Origin: Protula sp. h YS-2021
Taxonomy: Eukaryota; Annelida; Polychaeta; Sabellida; Serpulidae
Assembly: GCA_949752745.1 (NCBI GenBank)
Contig: OX457026.1
Span: forward strand, 47,005,256-47,069,255
Direction of reading: 5' to 3'
Length of the DNA: 64,000 nt
The translations under genes and the position numbers were made by a program. The notes under the pieces are model-generated. The model was not told the DNA's origin. It did not search any database and saw only the letters and a program-made list of their open reading frames with translations. Positions 1 to 10,239 of this stretch are shown here, piece by piece. Position 1 is the stretch's first letter. Each line of letters opens with the position of its first letter.

Positions 1-896
1 AAGTCAAATAAATATCCCGGTATTCATTCTCTCTGTTTTATTGTCGATACAACTCACAACATCCACAATATGCAGTTATTCCCTTCTTAGTCTATTACTT
101 ATACCAACTTTAAATTTACTTTCACTTTATCACCCTTTTCTCCAAATTTGCTAGGTTCTATCCAGTATCTGATTCAGTTTACTCGATACCATCTAGTTTT
201 CACACAATAAGCAGTCTTCCTATAAATGCCCTTTACTTGAACGCTATTTCAATTTTCCCGCCAATTTTTGTATCCAAACTGGTCTCCTTCTGCCTTCTAG
301 AATTTGTGAAAACCGACTGCCTCGAACGCTGCGGCTGTCTGTCTTATATACCTTCATGAGGGTGCCGAAAATTTGCCAATAGGAACGTTTCCCTCCAAAA
401 TTATTGCCCAATCACATCACAGCTTTTTTGCTTACATTTCGTTTGTTTTCATGCCGTTGTTGGGTTCTTACACCTCCCCGTCGTAAAGGTAAATATTTAC
501 ATTCGGGGAGAGAATTATACTCAACAATACTATTGGATACACAGAACCACGTGACAGAAAATTTCGCTCCCTTTTACTAAAAAAAAATTCTATAATTTGA
601 CAAATCTTAAGATTTAAAAACTAAAGCCTTACAATATCAGTGTGTTTTGAAAGTACAATGCACAGCAAGGAGTTATGATTCAAAATACTTCACAAAAAGC
701 TAAATTCACACGTTTATCCCCAAATTTGAACAAAAATTGAAAAATGGTATTCAAAGATACCGAAAGCCTTAAAAAGTTACATATATGAGCGGCATGACTA
801 CGAAGTCACCAAAACTTTACGATTAATCCCACAACAACGATTCTGATAATAACATACACAAATCGACCCAAAAATGCAAAATTCTATATTCTGACA
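1..896 (-). mobile_element. 3' LTR of Gmr1-type Ty3/gypsy element (truncated by window edge)
   Basis: Bases 1-896 match 5989-6884 with no difference that I could see by eye. The element reads on the minus strand, so this is its 3' LTR. It begins, in minus orientation, with TGTCAG at 896-891. By comparison with the other copy about 144 bp of U5 lie left of the window. Apparent identity of the two LTRs implies a recent insertion. The same TATA-like TATATAA seen in the other LTR is at 344-350. Confidence 0.95.
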
Positions 897-910
897 ACAA
901 CCCCCCTCTG
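897..910 (-). other. polypurine tract
   Basis: On the minus strand the sequence immediately before the 3' LTR is purine-rich (CAGAGGGGGGTTGT). This is the expected position of the plus-strand DNA priming site of an LTR retrotransposon. The role is inferred from position and composition. Confidence 0.75.
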
Positions 911-1272
911 AGAAAATACTCAAGTTATTTTCATTCACAATGTCAGAATAACCTTAAACTGAACGGTTTTAATTTAACTATGCAAGAATTACTTAAAGGC
1001 GTTAGAAAACACCATTAAAGACGACACCATGCAAAAATTTGCACGTTTTCAATTTAAAACGTCCCCTTTTTAAGCTTACTGCTCATGAAAACGTATCAAA
1101 CCGCGTGTCCTGGCGTGAATTACATATCAAGCCGTAGAAATGTAACAGTAGCAAAATTTCTAAAATCGTTAAACGCGGAAGTTTCCAGAATGCAGATGTC
1201 GATGAAACAAACACATGCCATTCATCAACTATTTAATACAAGTGTCACAATCTAGCTGTTTACACAAAAATG
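911..1272 (-). other. 3' non-coding region of the Gmr1-type element
   Basis: About 360 bp between the gag-pol stop codon and the polypurine tract. I see no open frame and no env-like reading frame, so the element appears to encode only gag-pol. Confidence 0.7.
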
Positions 1273-4200
1273 TCACATTCTGCTCAGGTAATCCGCTCCG
1301 ATGTTTTCGGTTCCCTTGATGGCTTTGATGCTAAAATTGTAGTTTTGCAAGAAAAGTGCCCAGCGCATGAGACGTCCGCCTTCGACTTTTCCCTTCCGTA
1401 AATATGCGAGCGGCGCATGGTCTGTTTCGAGCGTAAATGCTCTACCGTACAGGTACTTGGCGAATCGCATCACACCGAATACGATTGCGAGACATTCACG
1501 CTCTATCACGGAATAGTTTTTCTCGCGAGATAACAGTTTACGACTAGCGTAAGCGATTGGGAATGGGCCGTCGCTAAATTGTTGTAAAAGCACTGCTCCA
1601 AGTCCGGTGTCCGATGCGTCTGTACGTAACAAAAACTCCCTGTTGAAGTCGGGGAGGCGCAAAATCGGTGCACTGTTCAAAAGTTCTTTCAATTTGGTGA
1701 AAGCGCGCTCTTGTGGTTCCTTCCACTCCACTTTCGTTGGTTGACCCTTTTTGATCAAATCCGTCAGAGGCGCGGTGACTTCTGCGAACTTTGGGATGAA
1801 TTTGCGGTAGAAGCCTGCTAAGCCTAAGAAGGAGCGTATTTGTTTCTTTGTTGTCGGTCGACACGCGTCTTGGATTTTTCGAAGCTTATCCTCTTCCATT
1901 TGTAAGGATCCGTTGCCGACAACGTGTCCGGTGAAATTAATGTTGTCGTAACCGATGAAACATTTCGATGGTCGCACCGTTAGATTTGCATCGCGTATTC
2001 TGGTGAAAAGTTCTCGTAGTAAGCGCAAATGTTGTTCCCATTGACTGGTGTGCGGTAGTAAGTCGTCAACGTAGTTATCGACATTCTGTAAGCCGGAGAG
2101 TAATTTGCGCATAACTCTGTTGAATGCGGCCCCAGAATTCACTAATCCAAATGGGTTTCGTCGGAACTGAAAACAGCCACTGGGCGTCGAGAAAGCAGTA
2201 TATTTCTTTGACGACTCTTCCATTGGGATTTGCCAATAACCTTTCGTGAAGTCGATTTTCGAAAAGTATTTGTCTTTTCCGACTTTAGATAAAATGTCTT
2301 CATAGTTCCCCATCGGTTCTGTATCGAATTTCGTAACACTATTGAGTTGTCTATAATCGATACAGAATCTGTTGGTACCGTCCTTTTTCTTAACGAGTAC
2401 GATCGGCGAGTTATAATCTGATTGCGATTCTTCGATGATCCCTGCATCGAGCATATTTTTCACTTCCTCTTCGATATCTTGACGTTTCGAGTATGGCATT
2501 GGATACGGTTTAACTCGGATCGGTTCTTCTGTCGATAGTTCGATTTTGTGTTCGCCTAAATTTGTCCTGCCGGGAACGTCTGTGAAGATGTCGCTAAATT
2601 CACGCAAAAGCTTCTCAACGTCTTTCCTTTGAGATTCGGAAAGTTTCACGTTGACATTTACATCAGCGATTGTCTCTGTTTGCTGTGTTTCGAGAAGAGT
2701 CACCAAATGCGCTTCGTTATGATAGTCATCATCGAGCTCTGCGACTGCGATGCGAGTGAATGCAGCGATATTCGCGTTGTCTTCGTCATTGTTTTCAACA
2801 CTTTGTTCGTTGTCACTGGATTCGTTCTCGCTGGTTTCAGACTCAGTTTGGTCTTCACTTTCACGCTCGATGTGTTCTTTTAGAAGATTTGCATGAAAAA
2901 TCTTCTTTTTCCCATGAATGTCCACTTCATAATCCATACGATTCAGGACTTTCGTGATCTTGTAGGGCCCTTTCCACTGCAATAATAATTTATTGCTTTG
3001 CGTCGGAAGCAGCAGGTAAACTTTCTGACCCACTACGAATCTGCGGTCTTTTGCCCTTTTGTCGTAGTGGTGGCGGTATTTGCCTTGATTCGCCATCAAA
3101 CTTTCGCGCGCCACCCGGCATGTATCTTCGAGGCGATTTCGCAGGTCAGCGATGTACTGGTACGTGCTAACGACTTCTCCAGTGGAATCTTCTTCAAGCC
3201 AAATATCTTTCAAAATGTCTAACGGGCCACGTACTTTCCGTCCGTAAAGTAACTCAAATGGAGAGAAACCAGTAGAAGCTTGCGGTACTTCGCGATAAGC
3301 AAACAAAACAGCTGGTAAGTAACGATCCCAGTCTTTTGGTCGCTCCTGGCACATGCGGGTCAACATCTTCTTTAAAACGCCATTAATTCGCTCGCATAGT
3401 CCATTACACTTCGGGTTGTATGGCGTTGTGAATAGTTGCTTTATCGAAACGAGCCGTGCGACTTCTTTCATTAAATCCGACGTGAACTGTGTGCCTTGAT
3501 CGCTGAGTATTTCTCGTGGAAATCCGACTCTACTGAAGACTTCGAGTAACGCTTCTGCAACTGGCACTGTTTCGATGCGTTTGAGCGCGATCGCCTCAGG
3601 GTATCGTGTCGCATAATCAACGACGGTGAGTATATATCGGTTGCCGCTTTCTGCAATTGGCGTTATTGGTCCAATTAGGTCAACTGCGACTCTTTCAAAC
3701 GGCGTGTCGATCAGAGGCATTTCCCCGAGTGGTACTTTGCTGACGCGCCCTTTTGGTACAGTTCGTTGACATACGTCGCATGACTGGCAGAAACGCTTGA
3801 CATCACCAGTTATTCCCGGCCAATGGAAATTCGACGTTATGCGATCCGTTGTTTTCTTTGCCGCTAAATGTCCACCGACAATGGATTCGTGAGCCAACGA
3901 CATCACTTTTGCACGCAGTGTCTTTGGGAGCACAATCTGCTTCAGTTGAATTTCAACACCGTTTCTGGACTCAAAATAGTATCGCATGAGTAATCCGTCC
4001 TTTAAAACGTATCGGAAACTTCCTCTTTTTCTAGCTTGAAACACTGTCTTCTGTTCTGCATAAGTGTGCAATTTTGTGAGAGTGGCATCTTTCTTCTGCA
4101 ACACTTTCAGTTCGCCGCGATTCACGTTCTCCAGCGTCACTTCTTGTGTCATGAGAGGGGTTTTCGGTTGTTTTTCTTTGGCGAATTGTGCGCGCGTAGA

Positions 4201-5799
4201 AACTACACTTGCAGTGAGCGGTTCAGTTGGTTTCACTTTAGAAGCGACGTGTTGCTCAGTATTTTTATTTGTAGTTTCTTCTCGCTTTCGGTTTGTGTTT
4301 CCCTCGACGGATGGGCTTGCAATGTTGCCAATAATGAGATCGTATGGTGGATCGTCTACAACCATTGCGTCTAGCACCCCAGTGTATATCGGTGTGACAA
4401 CACTTATCCGAGCCATTGGGAATGTCCTCATCGTCCCGTCCATTAAAACACAATCACTCTTTCCACTCGTCATTTCTTCCTTTTGTACCAAATCCTTGCG
4501 GATCACTGCGCTATCACAGCCGGTATCCCTTAAAACGATCACTTTCCTCCCGGACACTAGACCTCTGTAGAGCGGCAGTCGTTTCGTATATTCCAAATTG
4601 TCGCAAATCGCGCCTGTATATGGAATCGCGTCGCCATTCGCGAGGCATAACTTGCCGTCTTTTACGTTCTCGTTCACGATGTCTTGTACGGGTTTCGTTC
4701 CTACAGCACCTGTCTTCGCGTTAGATACCTTATGAACATCACGGTTGAAATTGCGCCAGTTCTTCGGTGAATTCGTGCGATGTTGACGGTTCGATGTATA
4801 GGAGAAATCGTGTCGCCGAGGAGCACTGTCTTTGTGATCTGCCTTCGCCTTTAAGCAGTCGCGCGCAAAGTGTCCGGATTTCCCGCAGTAGTAGCAATTC
4901 GACTGTGTCTGGCTGCTAGCGCGATTGTTAGACTGTTGCGGCGGACGCGAGTATGGCACGGGTTTCGTCCTCGTTTGGCCAATACTTCCGTTGTGAGCTT
5001 CGATATATTGCTCAGCGAGTCGCATCATCTCCTCCATGTTGCGTGGAGAACGTTCACGTAAGAAAAGGCTGAGTTCGCTACTGCACATATTCGTAAACTG
5101 CTCGCGCAGTAGCAAATCACACAGATGCTCGTAATCCTTCTGAATATCCGACATGTCTATCCATCGTGTGAAAAACCGTTTCTGTCGAGCACAGAACTGA
5201 CGCACTGATTCCTCTTTGTCGGGCTTTGTCTCGCGAAACTTTGTACGAAATCCCTCTGTGGTAAGCTGATAGCGTCGGAGAATGGCGGTCTTCAGCGTTT
5301 GATAATTATCCGCTTCTTCTACCGGCATACTGCTATACACTTCCAGTGCCTTGCCAGTTAGGATAGCACTGAGACTCATTGTCCAAGTATTTTCGGGCCA
5401 TCGTTGTGTGCGTGCGAAACGTTCGAATCTTTCGATAAAAGCGTCGATGTCATCCACTTTCTCATCGAACTTTGGCAGTTTGGGGCGACTGGCTTGAGCC
5501 GGTCTGTCTGCTCGTTCTTGAGCACGTGGTTCGCCTGCTTGTGCTCGCGCTTCGATGAGGCGTGTTTCTTCGCGAATGCGTTCCATCTCTCTTTCGTGTT
5601 GTTCACGCTGTCGTTCACGCTCCATTTCCTGCTCTCGGATGCGATCTTCACGCTCTTGAGTTCGGGCCTCGCGCTCTCGTGCGTTGCGTTCGCGTTCAGC
5701 TGCCTTGTCTTCCTCGCGCTGGACGAATTGTCGTAGTTCTTCGTCTTTGTATCCCAGCGCTTGACCTAGAGCAATCCATTCACGCATTTCACGCTCCAT
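1273..5799 (-). CDS. gag-pol polyprotein, Gmr1-type Ty3/gypsy retrotransposon (integrase before RT)
   Basis: One uninterrupted 1508-codon frame encoding the proteins for reverse transcription and integration. Visible order: a highly charged E/R-rich coiled-coil-like N-terminus (1-100); a gag core (about 105-270); a CCHC knuckle CYYCGKSGHFARDC at 302-315; a protease motif RDTGCDS near 424-430; an integrase with HHCC zinc ligands (H637, H644, C674, C677) and D707, D767, E803; an acidic linker (about 980-1040); a reverse transcriptase with D1183 and YVDD at 1243-1246; and RNase H with D1394, a glutamate near 1433, D1460 and D1503. Integrase lying upstream of RT is the reverse of the usual Ty3/gypsy order and matches the Gmr1 group. 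The frame ends directly after RNase H. There is no gag/pol frameshift or stop. The ATG is about 25 nt downstream of the primer site, so the leader is very short. All recognised catalytic residues are present, so the copy may be functional. Confidence 0.95.
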   Translation of the reverse strand: MEREMREWIALGQALGYKDEELRQFVQREEDKAAERERNAREREARTQEREDRIREQEMERERQREQHEREMERIREETRLIEARAQAGEPRAQERADRPAQASRPKLPKFDEKVDDIDAFIERFERFARTQRWPENTWTMSLSAILTGKALEVYSSMPVEEADNYQTLKTAILRRYQLTTEGFRTKFRETKPDKEESVRQFCARQKRFFTRWIDMSDIQKDYEHLCDLLLREQFTNMCSSELSLFLRERSPRNMEEMMRLAEQYIEAHNGSIGQTRTKPVPYSRPPQQSNNRASSQTQSNCYYCGKSGHFARDCLKAKADHKDSAPRRHDFSYTSNRQHRTNSPKNWRNFNRDVHKVSNAKTGAVGTKPVQDIVNENVKDGKLCLANGDAIPYTGAICDNLEYTKRLPLYRGLVSGRKVIVLRDTGCDSAVIRKDLVQKEEMTSGKSDCVLMDGTMRTFPMARISVVTPIYTGVLDAMVVDDPPYDLIIGNIASPSVEGNTNRKREETTNKNTEQHVASKVKPTEPLTASVVSTRAQFAKEKQPKTPLMTQEVTLENVNRGELKVLQKKDATLTKLHTYAEQKTVFQARKRGSFRYVLKDGLLMRYYFESRNGVEIQLKQIVLPKTLRAKVMSLAHESIVGGHLAAKKTTDRITSNFHWPGITGDVKRFCQSCDVCQRTVPKGRVSKVPLGEMPLIDTPFERVAVDLIGPITPIAESGNRYILTVVDYATRYPEAIALKRIETVPVAEALLEVFSRVGFPREILSDQGTQFTSDLMKEVARLVSIKQLFTTPYNPKCNGLCERINGVLKKMLTRMCQERPKDWDRYLPAVLFAYREVPQASTGFSPFELLYGRKVRGPLDILKDIWLEEDSTGEVVSTYQYIADLRNRLEDTCRVARESLMANQGKYRHHYDKRAKDRRFVVGQKVYLLLPTQSNKLLLQWKGPYKITKVLNRMDYEVDIHGKKKIFHANLLKEHIERESEDQTESETSENESSDNEQSVENNDEDNANIAAFTRIAVAELDDDYHNEAHLVTLLETQQTETIADVNVNVKLSESQRKDVEKLLREFSDIFTDVPGRTNLGEHKIELSTEEPIRVKPYPMPYSKRQDIEEEVKNMLDAGIIEESQSDYNSPIVLVKKKDGTNRFCIDYRQLNSVTKFDTEPMGNYEDILSKVGKDKYFSKIDFTKGYWQIPMEESSKKYTAFSTPSGCFQFRRNPFGLVNSGAAFNRVMRKLLSGLQNVDNYVDDLLPHTSQWEQHLRLLRELFTRIRDANLTVRPSKCFIGYDNINFTGHVVGNGSLQMEEDKLRKIQDACRPTTKKQIRSFLGLAGFYRKFIPKFAEVTAPLTDLIKKGQPTKVEWKEPQERAFTKLKELLNSAPILRLPDFNREFLLRTDASDTGLGAVLLQQFSDGPFPIAYASRKLLSREKNYSVIERECLAIVFGVMRFAKYLYGRAFTLETDHAPLAYLRKGKVEGGRLMRWALFLQNYNFSIKAIKGTENIGADYLSRM

Positions 5800-5823
5800 G
5801 ATGTTGTTACCTTGTCACGATCG

Positions 5824-5841
5824 ATCCCGGACGAGCCCCCA
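5824..5841 (-). other. tRNA-Pro primer binding site
   Basis: The minus strand reads TGGGGGCTCGTCCGGGAT, an exact complement to the 3' end of tRNA-Pro. It is the same primer site as used by murine leukaemia virus (family knowledge). It lies 3 nt from the end of the 5' LTR. Confidence 0.9.
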
Positions 5842-6024
5842 ATTTGTCAAAGTCTAGCAGCGGGTTATCGCTTAAGGTGTCAATGACTTTTATCACGGAG
5901 TGGTCGTATTTTATTTTGTTTAATGCGGTTCTCTATTTTCCTAGAAGTTATCGTATTACTTCTATTTTTTTATATATCTTGGTCGTACAAGTCAAATAAA
6001 TATCCCGGTATTCATTCTCTCTGT

Positions 6025-6030
6025 TTTATT
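6025..6030 (-). terminator. LTR polyadenylation signal
   Basis: AATAAA on the minus strand (CAATAAAAC), about 300 nt downstream of the LTR TATA box. It would place the end of R near 6005. The 3' LTR copy lies at 37-42. Confidence 0.5.
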
Positions 6031-6331
6031 GTCGATACAACTCACAACATCCACAATATGCAGTTATTCCCTTCTTAGTCTATTACTTATACCAACTTTA
6101 AATTTACTTTCACTTTATCACCCTTTTCTCCAAATTTGCTAGGTTCTATCCAGTATCTGATTCAGTTTACTCGATACCATCTAGTTTTCACACAATAAGC
6201 AGTCTTCCTATAAATGCCCTTTACTTGAACGCTATTTCAATTTTCCCGCCAATTTTTGTATCCAAACTGGTCTCCTTCTGCCTTCTAGAATTTGTGAAAA
6301 CCGACTGCCTCGAACGCTGCGGCTGTCTGTC

Positions 6332-6338
6332 TTATATA
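6332..6338 (-). promoter_or_regulatory. TATA box of the 5' LTR
   Basis: The minus strand has TATATAA within GGTATATAAGACAG, in the middle of the LTR and the only strong TATA-like match I noticed there. Transcription would start about 30 nt leftward, defining the U3/R border near 6305. Two inverted CCAAT-type motifs (GCCAATAGG, CCCAATCAC) lie 25-70 nt upstream. Confidence 0.6.
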
Positions 6339-7360
6339 CCTTCATGAGGGTGCCGAAAATTTGCCAATAGGAACGTTTCCCTCCAAAATTATTGCCCAAT
6401 CACATCACAGCTTTTTTGCTTACATTTCGTTTGTTTTCATGCCGTTGTTGGGTTCTTACACCTCCCCGTCGTAAAGGTAAATATTTACATTCGGGGAGAG
6501 AATTATACTCAACAATACTATTGGATACACAGAACCACGTGACAGAAAATTTCGCTCCCTTTTACTAAAAAAAAATTCTATAATTTGACAAATCTTAAGA
6601 TTTAAAAACTAAAGCCTTACAATATCAGTGTGTTTTGAAAGTACAATGCACAGCAAGGAGTTATGATTCAAAATACTTCACAAAAAGCTAAATTCACACG
6701 TTTATCCCCAAATTTGAACAAAAATTGAAAAATGGTATTCAAAGATACCGAAAGCCTTAAAAAGTTACATATATGAGCGGCATGACTACGAAGTCACCAA
6801 AACTTTACGATTAATCCCACAACAACGATTCTGATAATAACATACACAAATCGACCCAAAAATGCAAAATTCTATATTCTGACACCATCCATCTGCAATC
6901 AATCGATTAATCAACGAACCAGTCAATCAGATAAACAATCGCTCATTCCATTTGTCGATTAATGGGACATATAAACAAATTAATATCACAGTAACATAAT
7001 ACGTATAGTTTTACATATAAATCTGTTAAAAAGAATTTTACTGTTAGCCGCGTGTATCTCCGGGCCCAAGCGTTGTGTGTCATTGACTTTCACGAAGGTG
7101 TATCACGATGAACGGACACAAGACTGATTACAATATATTATACTTTCTGAAATTCCGTTTCTTTCCTTTATATCCCAGTAAACTAATCTCTCCCTTGAAT
7201 ATCCGTTTCTATTTTCCTTATTTACATTTTATCCGTAACAACAACTCTCCCTGCACCAGCACCACAAGCACAACACCCCGCGCACCATTAGGTATCACAC
7301 CCAACGTGTGGCCTCTATGCCCTCGTAAAATCGACTGCTGGTGGCGCAGCAGCACATTCC

Positions 7361-7442
7361 TTATATAGTTGCTGGCAGAACAGCCGCCGCTAATTAAAAA
7401 TGCAGCCAATCAAAGAGCTTCCCGAATAATGCATGAGCCAAT
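7361..7442 (-). promoter_or_regulatory. TATA plus double-CCAAT promoter, copy A
   Basis: On the minus strand two ATTGG boxes (7442-7438, 7410-7406) are followed 39 nt later by TATATAA (7367-7361), a spacing typical of an RNA polymerase II promoter. The same arrangement is conserved in copies B and C. Confidence 0.6.
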
Positions 7443-8094
7443 GAAAAAATAGCTGCCCAAAAACATACCTTACAAGTAACGTAGCGACCAAAAAGTGATG
7501 TTTTCAAAACGATCACGAAGTCCCATACAAAGTGGCACTATCGGTTGGAATTTGCAGAATTTGTAAATACTTGAAAACTACATGAAAAGTTTGTGATAGG
7601 TAGCACAAAAATTTCCTTCGTCTGAAAAACCGACAAAATGAAAAGTTCCAAACACAAAAACATTGCCATATGCACAATCTTGACTCGCTTTACGCAAGAT
7701 CTGTGAAGCTTAAAATTTCGTCATCGACTTCCGAAGATACCCGATATACTTGATATATAAATTAATTTTAAAATGGCACAAAAATCTATCGAAAGGACTT
7801 CAAACAAACTTGAAACTAGTATCAACGTATTCACTACACTACGCTCCCTCCAAATTCTAAACCGATCGGCCTGTCACTCAGTATACCCAATGCGACACGT
7901 CAACAGTTTCCCAATGAGTTCACTCGACTTTTCACCACTTCTTAACACCTGAAAGGAAACAACTGCACCAACGGGCGCTTTTCTGCATTTCCACGAAGCG
8001 GACGCATCCTCCACCACAACAAACGTCTATTTTAATTGATTTTAGTTTCAACTGAGTCTTCCTCTAATAACAGAAGAGACACAATATGACCCTC

Positions 8095-8142
8095 ATTGGT
8101 TGCCGGTGTCGTTAAACAAATCAATCAATAAATCAATCAAAA
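8095..8142 (+). repeat. LINE tail relic with (AATC)-like repeat
   Basis: GGTGTCGTTAAACAAATC followed by AATC/AATA repeats is the same 3' terminus as the LINE above, with its simple-repeat tail. Copies lie at about 12956-13002 (plus) and 17483-17530 (minus). Confidence 0.6.
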
Positions 8143-8909
8143 TCCTTAGAGGCACCGAGAGTTGGAAGTCATCGGACGAAGGCGTGGTGTGGACCAGTTG
8201 TTCTTGCTTGAAGCAGCTTTGTAGTAGAGTTTCGAGTAAGGCAGAGACGAGTACAAGTTGGATGGCGTTAAACAGCTGCTGTGTGTGACCTTGCCTTTAC
8301 TCACTGCAGCCTCTGGAAGGCCTTCTACCTTCCTGGGGTTGCAGGCTGTTTATTTCCATTTTGCAGGTCTAATTTCGAGGTTAAACGGCCCGGCCCAGAG
8401 ACGGCGGCAATGCCTGACAAAGAACAACGTCAAGTTACTTCATCGCAACATGAGGGTGCCGAAGACATGTCATGAGAACGGGATGAAATGACGAGCGTGT
8501 ATTGCTCGACCATCAGGAGTTATCAGCGCTGGGACCTTGTTTTTCTCTACCCAATGGTACATTATGACAATTTGGCTCAGTGACATCATGCAATGACATC
8601 AGTGTGTGGTTGGTATTAAGTAACAGTGATAATACAGTGAAGTAAAATTGTTGACTGGATGCCAGACGCCATATATTTATTGAAATGGACTGGGTGCTAC
8701 CCCCTGATGTCGAACTGATCAAGCCACTACCATTTTTAGCTTTCAGCCAATATTGGCTGAGCATTGCTATCTGTCTGTCCGTCCGTCTGTCCATCTTACA
8801 GGAAGAAAGTATATATAGTGTAGATGTGCAAGGACCGTCGCTCCAAAAGTTGCACCTTGTATATTGTTTTTGTCCGGGCAGTATTTCAAAAGAGTAAATG
8901 GATCACAGT

Positions 8910-9156
8910 GAGTTAATTAGTTAAATGATTTGTTTAACGACACGACCGACCCTTAGCGGGTTACATTGTGTCAGAACATGTCAGTAATCAGTGACTAGAA
9001 GACAATGCTATAAGTTAAAATCAAAGTAAGCTAAAACCATGTATATTCTAAAATCATAAAGAAAACAACGAGTAGAAATACTGATACAGGTTGATTTCTT
9101 TTAAAAATTGTATAAATTTGCTAGGTTCTACTTCATCAAAGAGCTGCCTCAAGGAG
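8910..9156 (-). repeat. inverted LINE 3' end, copy A
   Basis: Reverse complement of the LINE C-terminus and 3' UTR seen at 16255-16508. It is 5'-truncated at about 9156 and lies opposite in orientation to the LINE fragment further right in the same unit. Confidence 0.8.
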
Positions 9157-9524
9157 TTAACAGATACCGGAAGAGCTGGAAAAACATAGCTCCGACTTTT
9201 CATTTATTTAGCCAAAATTAAAGTCGAAACTTAGCCATTTTATTTGAAAGTAATGCATACATACAAACTTAACTCATTAACTATGTCACACTGTGTTTAT
9301 GAGATAAAACGTGCGAAGAGCGAGAGGATTTGCAAAGTTCGTGTGCTTTTGTTGTTTTTAATATTTATTGCTTATGTGCCTGTATTAGGGTTAGGGTTAA
9401 AGGTAAATAGCGACCAATGTGTCATTGCTTCATTGTTGAAAACTATCTGTGTAAAACACAAATAAAAACAGTACATCATATTTCACTTCTTGTGTAACTA
9501 GAGTCGCATTTCGCTATCGAAATG

Positions 9525-10190
9525 TTAAACACTTGACAAAAATTAAAACACAAAAATATTTCTTCAATGGGTTTGTTCTTGAATAATATAAGTAGTTTAC
9601 AACATGTATACAGTGTGTTATACAAGTATATACAGAGCTTATGGCACAGCATGTATGCGGCTTATAATATTCTAAAAAATCGGACCACTGTCAAAATAAA
9701 AACAAAAAAAAACAAAAAAAAAAAACTCCATAGGTTCATAACTTAATACCAGCTAAATATATTAGCAAACAACGCAGCTTGAATACGTCTTATAAGCCGA
9801 GTAGTGTTTGCTTTCTGTTGACTTAAGGTTTGAATGACTGATCAGGCATACGCTTTGTTATCTGTTTACGCAGTGAGCGCTCGCACAAAGCTGACCAACT
9901 GTGTGGTGTTCTGTGCTATACGTTACATGCTGCGCATTTACTTGCAGAAAATACACTCTTTTCATATGGCGTTTTAACAAAGGAAACGAAATCAAAGACG
10001 AAAATAAAAAGTGACATGCACATGTTCAGATCAAGCTCTTCATAAGTCCCAAGTTTCATGGTCGTAGGGCCCATAGTGTCAGAGAAGAAGACACAAAAAA
10101 TCGGAAAAAGTGTCAAAAAGAAAAAAAGGACGAATTTTGCTCGCACAAATTCATATAACCCTTGCAAGCCAAAGGCTTGTCAAGTGTTAA
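9525..10190. mobile_element. TTAA-flanked inverted-repeat element, array copy A
   Basis: Begins TTAA-ACACTTGACAA and ends TTGTCAAGTG-TTAA, so it has about 10-bp terminal inverted repeats with TTAA at each end. It contains A-rich tracts and a strongly conserved block (10010-10175). No transposase is visible; the hydrophobic minus frame in that block is low complexity. Independent copies at 36648-37742 support mobility. Confidence 0.55.
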
Positions 10191-10239
10191 TTAACACTCC
10201 CAAACACAGGCATCGGAGATGCAGAGCTATCAGCAAATA

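Larger units (their letters stand above)
5845..6884 (-). mobile_element. 5' LTR of Gmr1-type element
   Basis: A 1040-bp LTR with short terminal inverted repeats (TGTCA at 5845, TGACA ending at 6884). It is followed on the minus strand by the primer site. The right flank, CCATCCATCTG, continues as the repeat array. A paralogous uninterrupted site is at about 11735-11748, so the element inserted within that repeat. Confidence 0.95.

Noticed and set aside
4036..5736. Plus-strand frames across the retrotransposon
   Set aside because: Antisense shadows of the intact gag-pol frame.
9380..9405. TTAGGG-like telomeric repeat (also about 21045 inverted)
   Set aside because: Only two copies, part of the amplified unit; too short to be an interstitial telomere.
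9916..10167. Conserved hydrophobic minus-strand frame in four copies
   Set aside because: Conservation is that of the TTAA element itself; composition is T-rich translated as Phe/Leu/Val, with no start context or domain.
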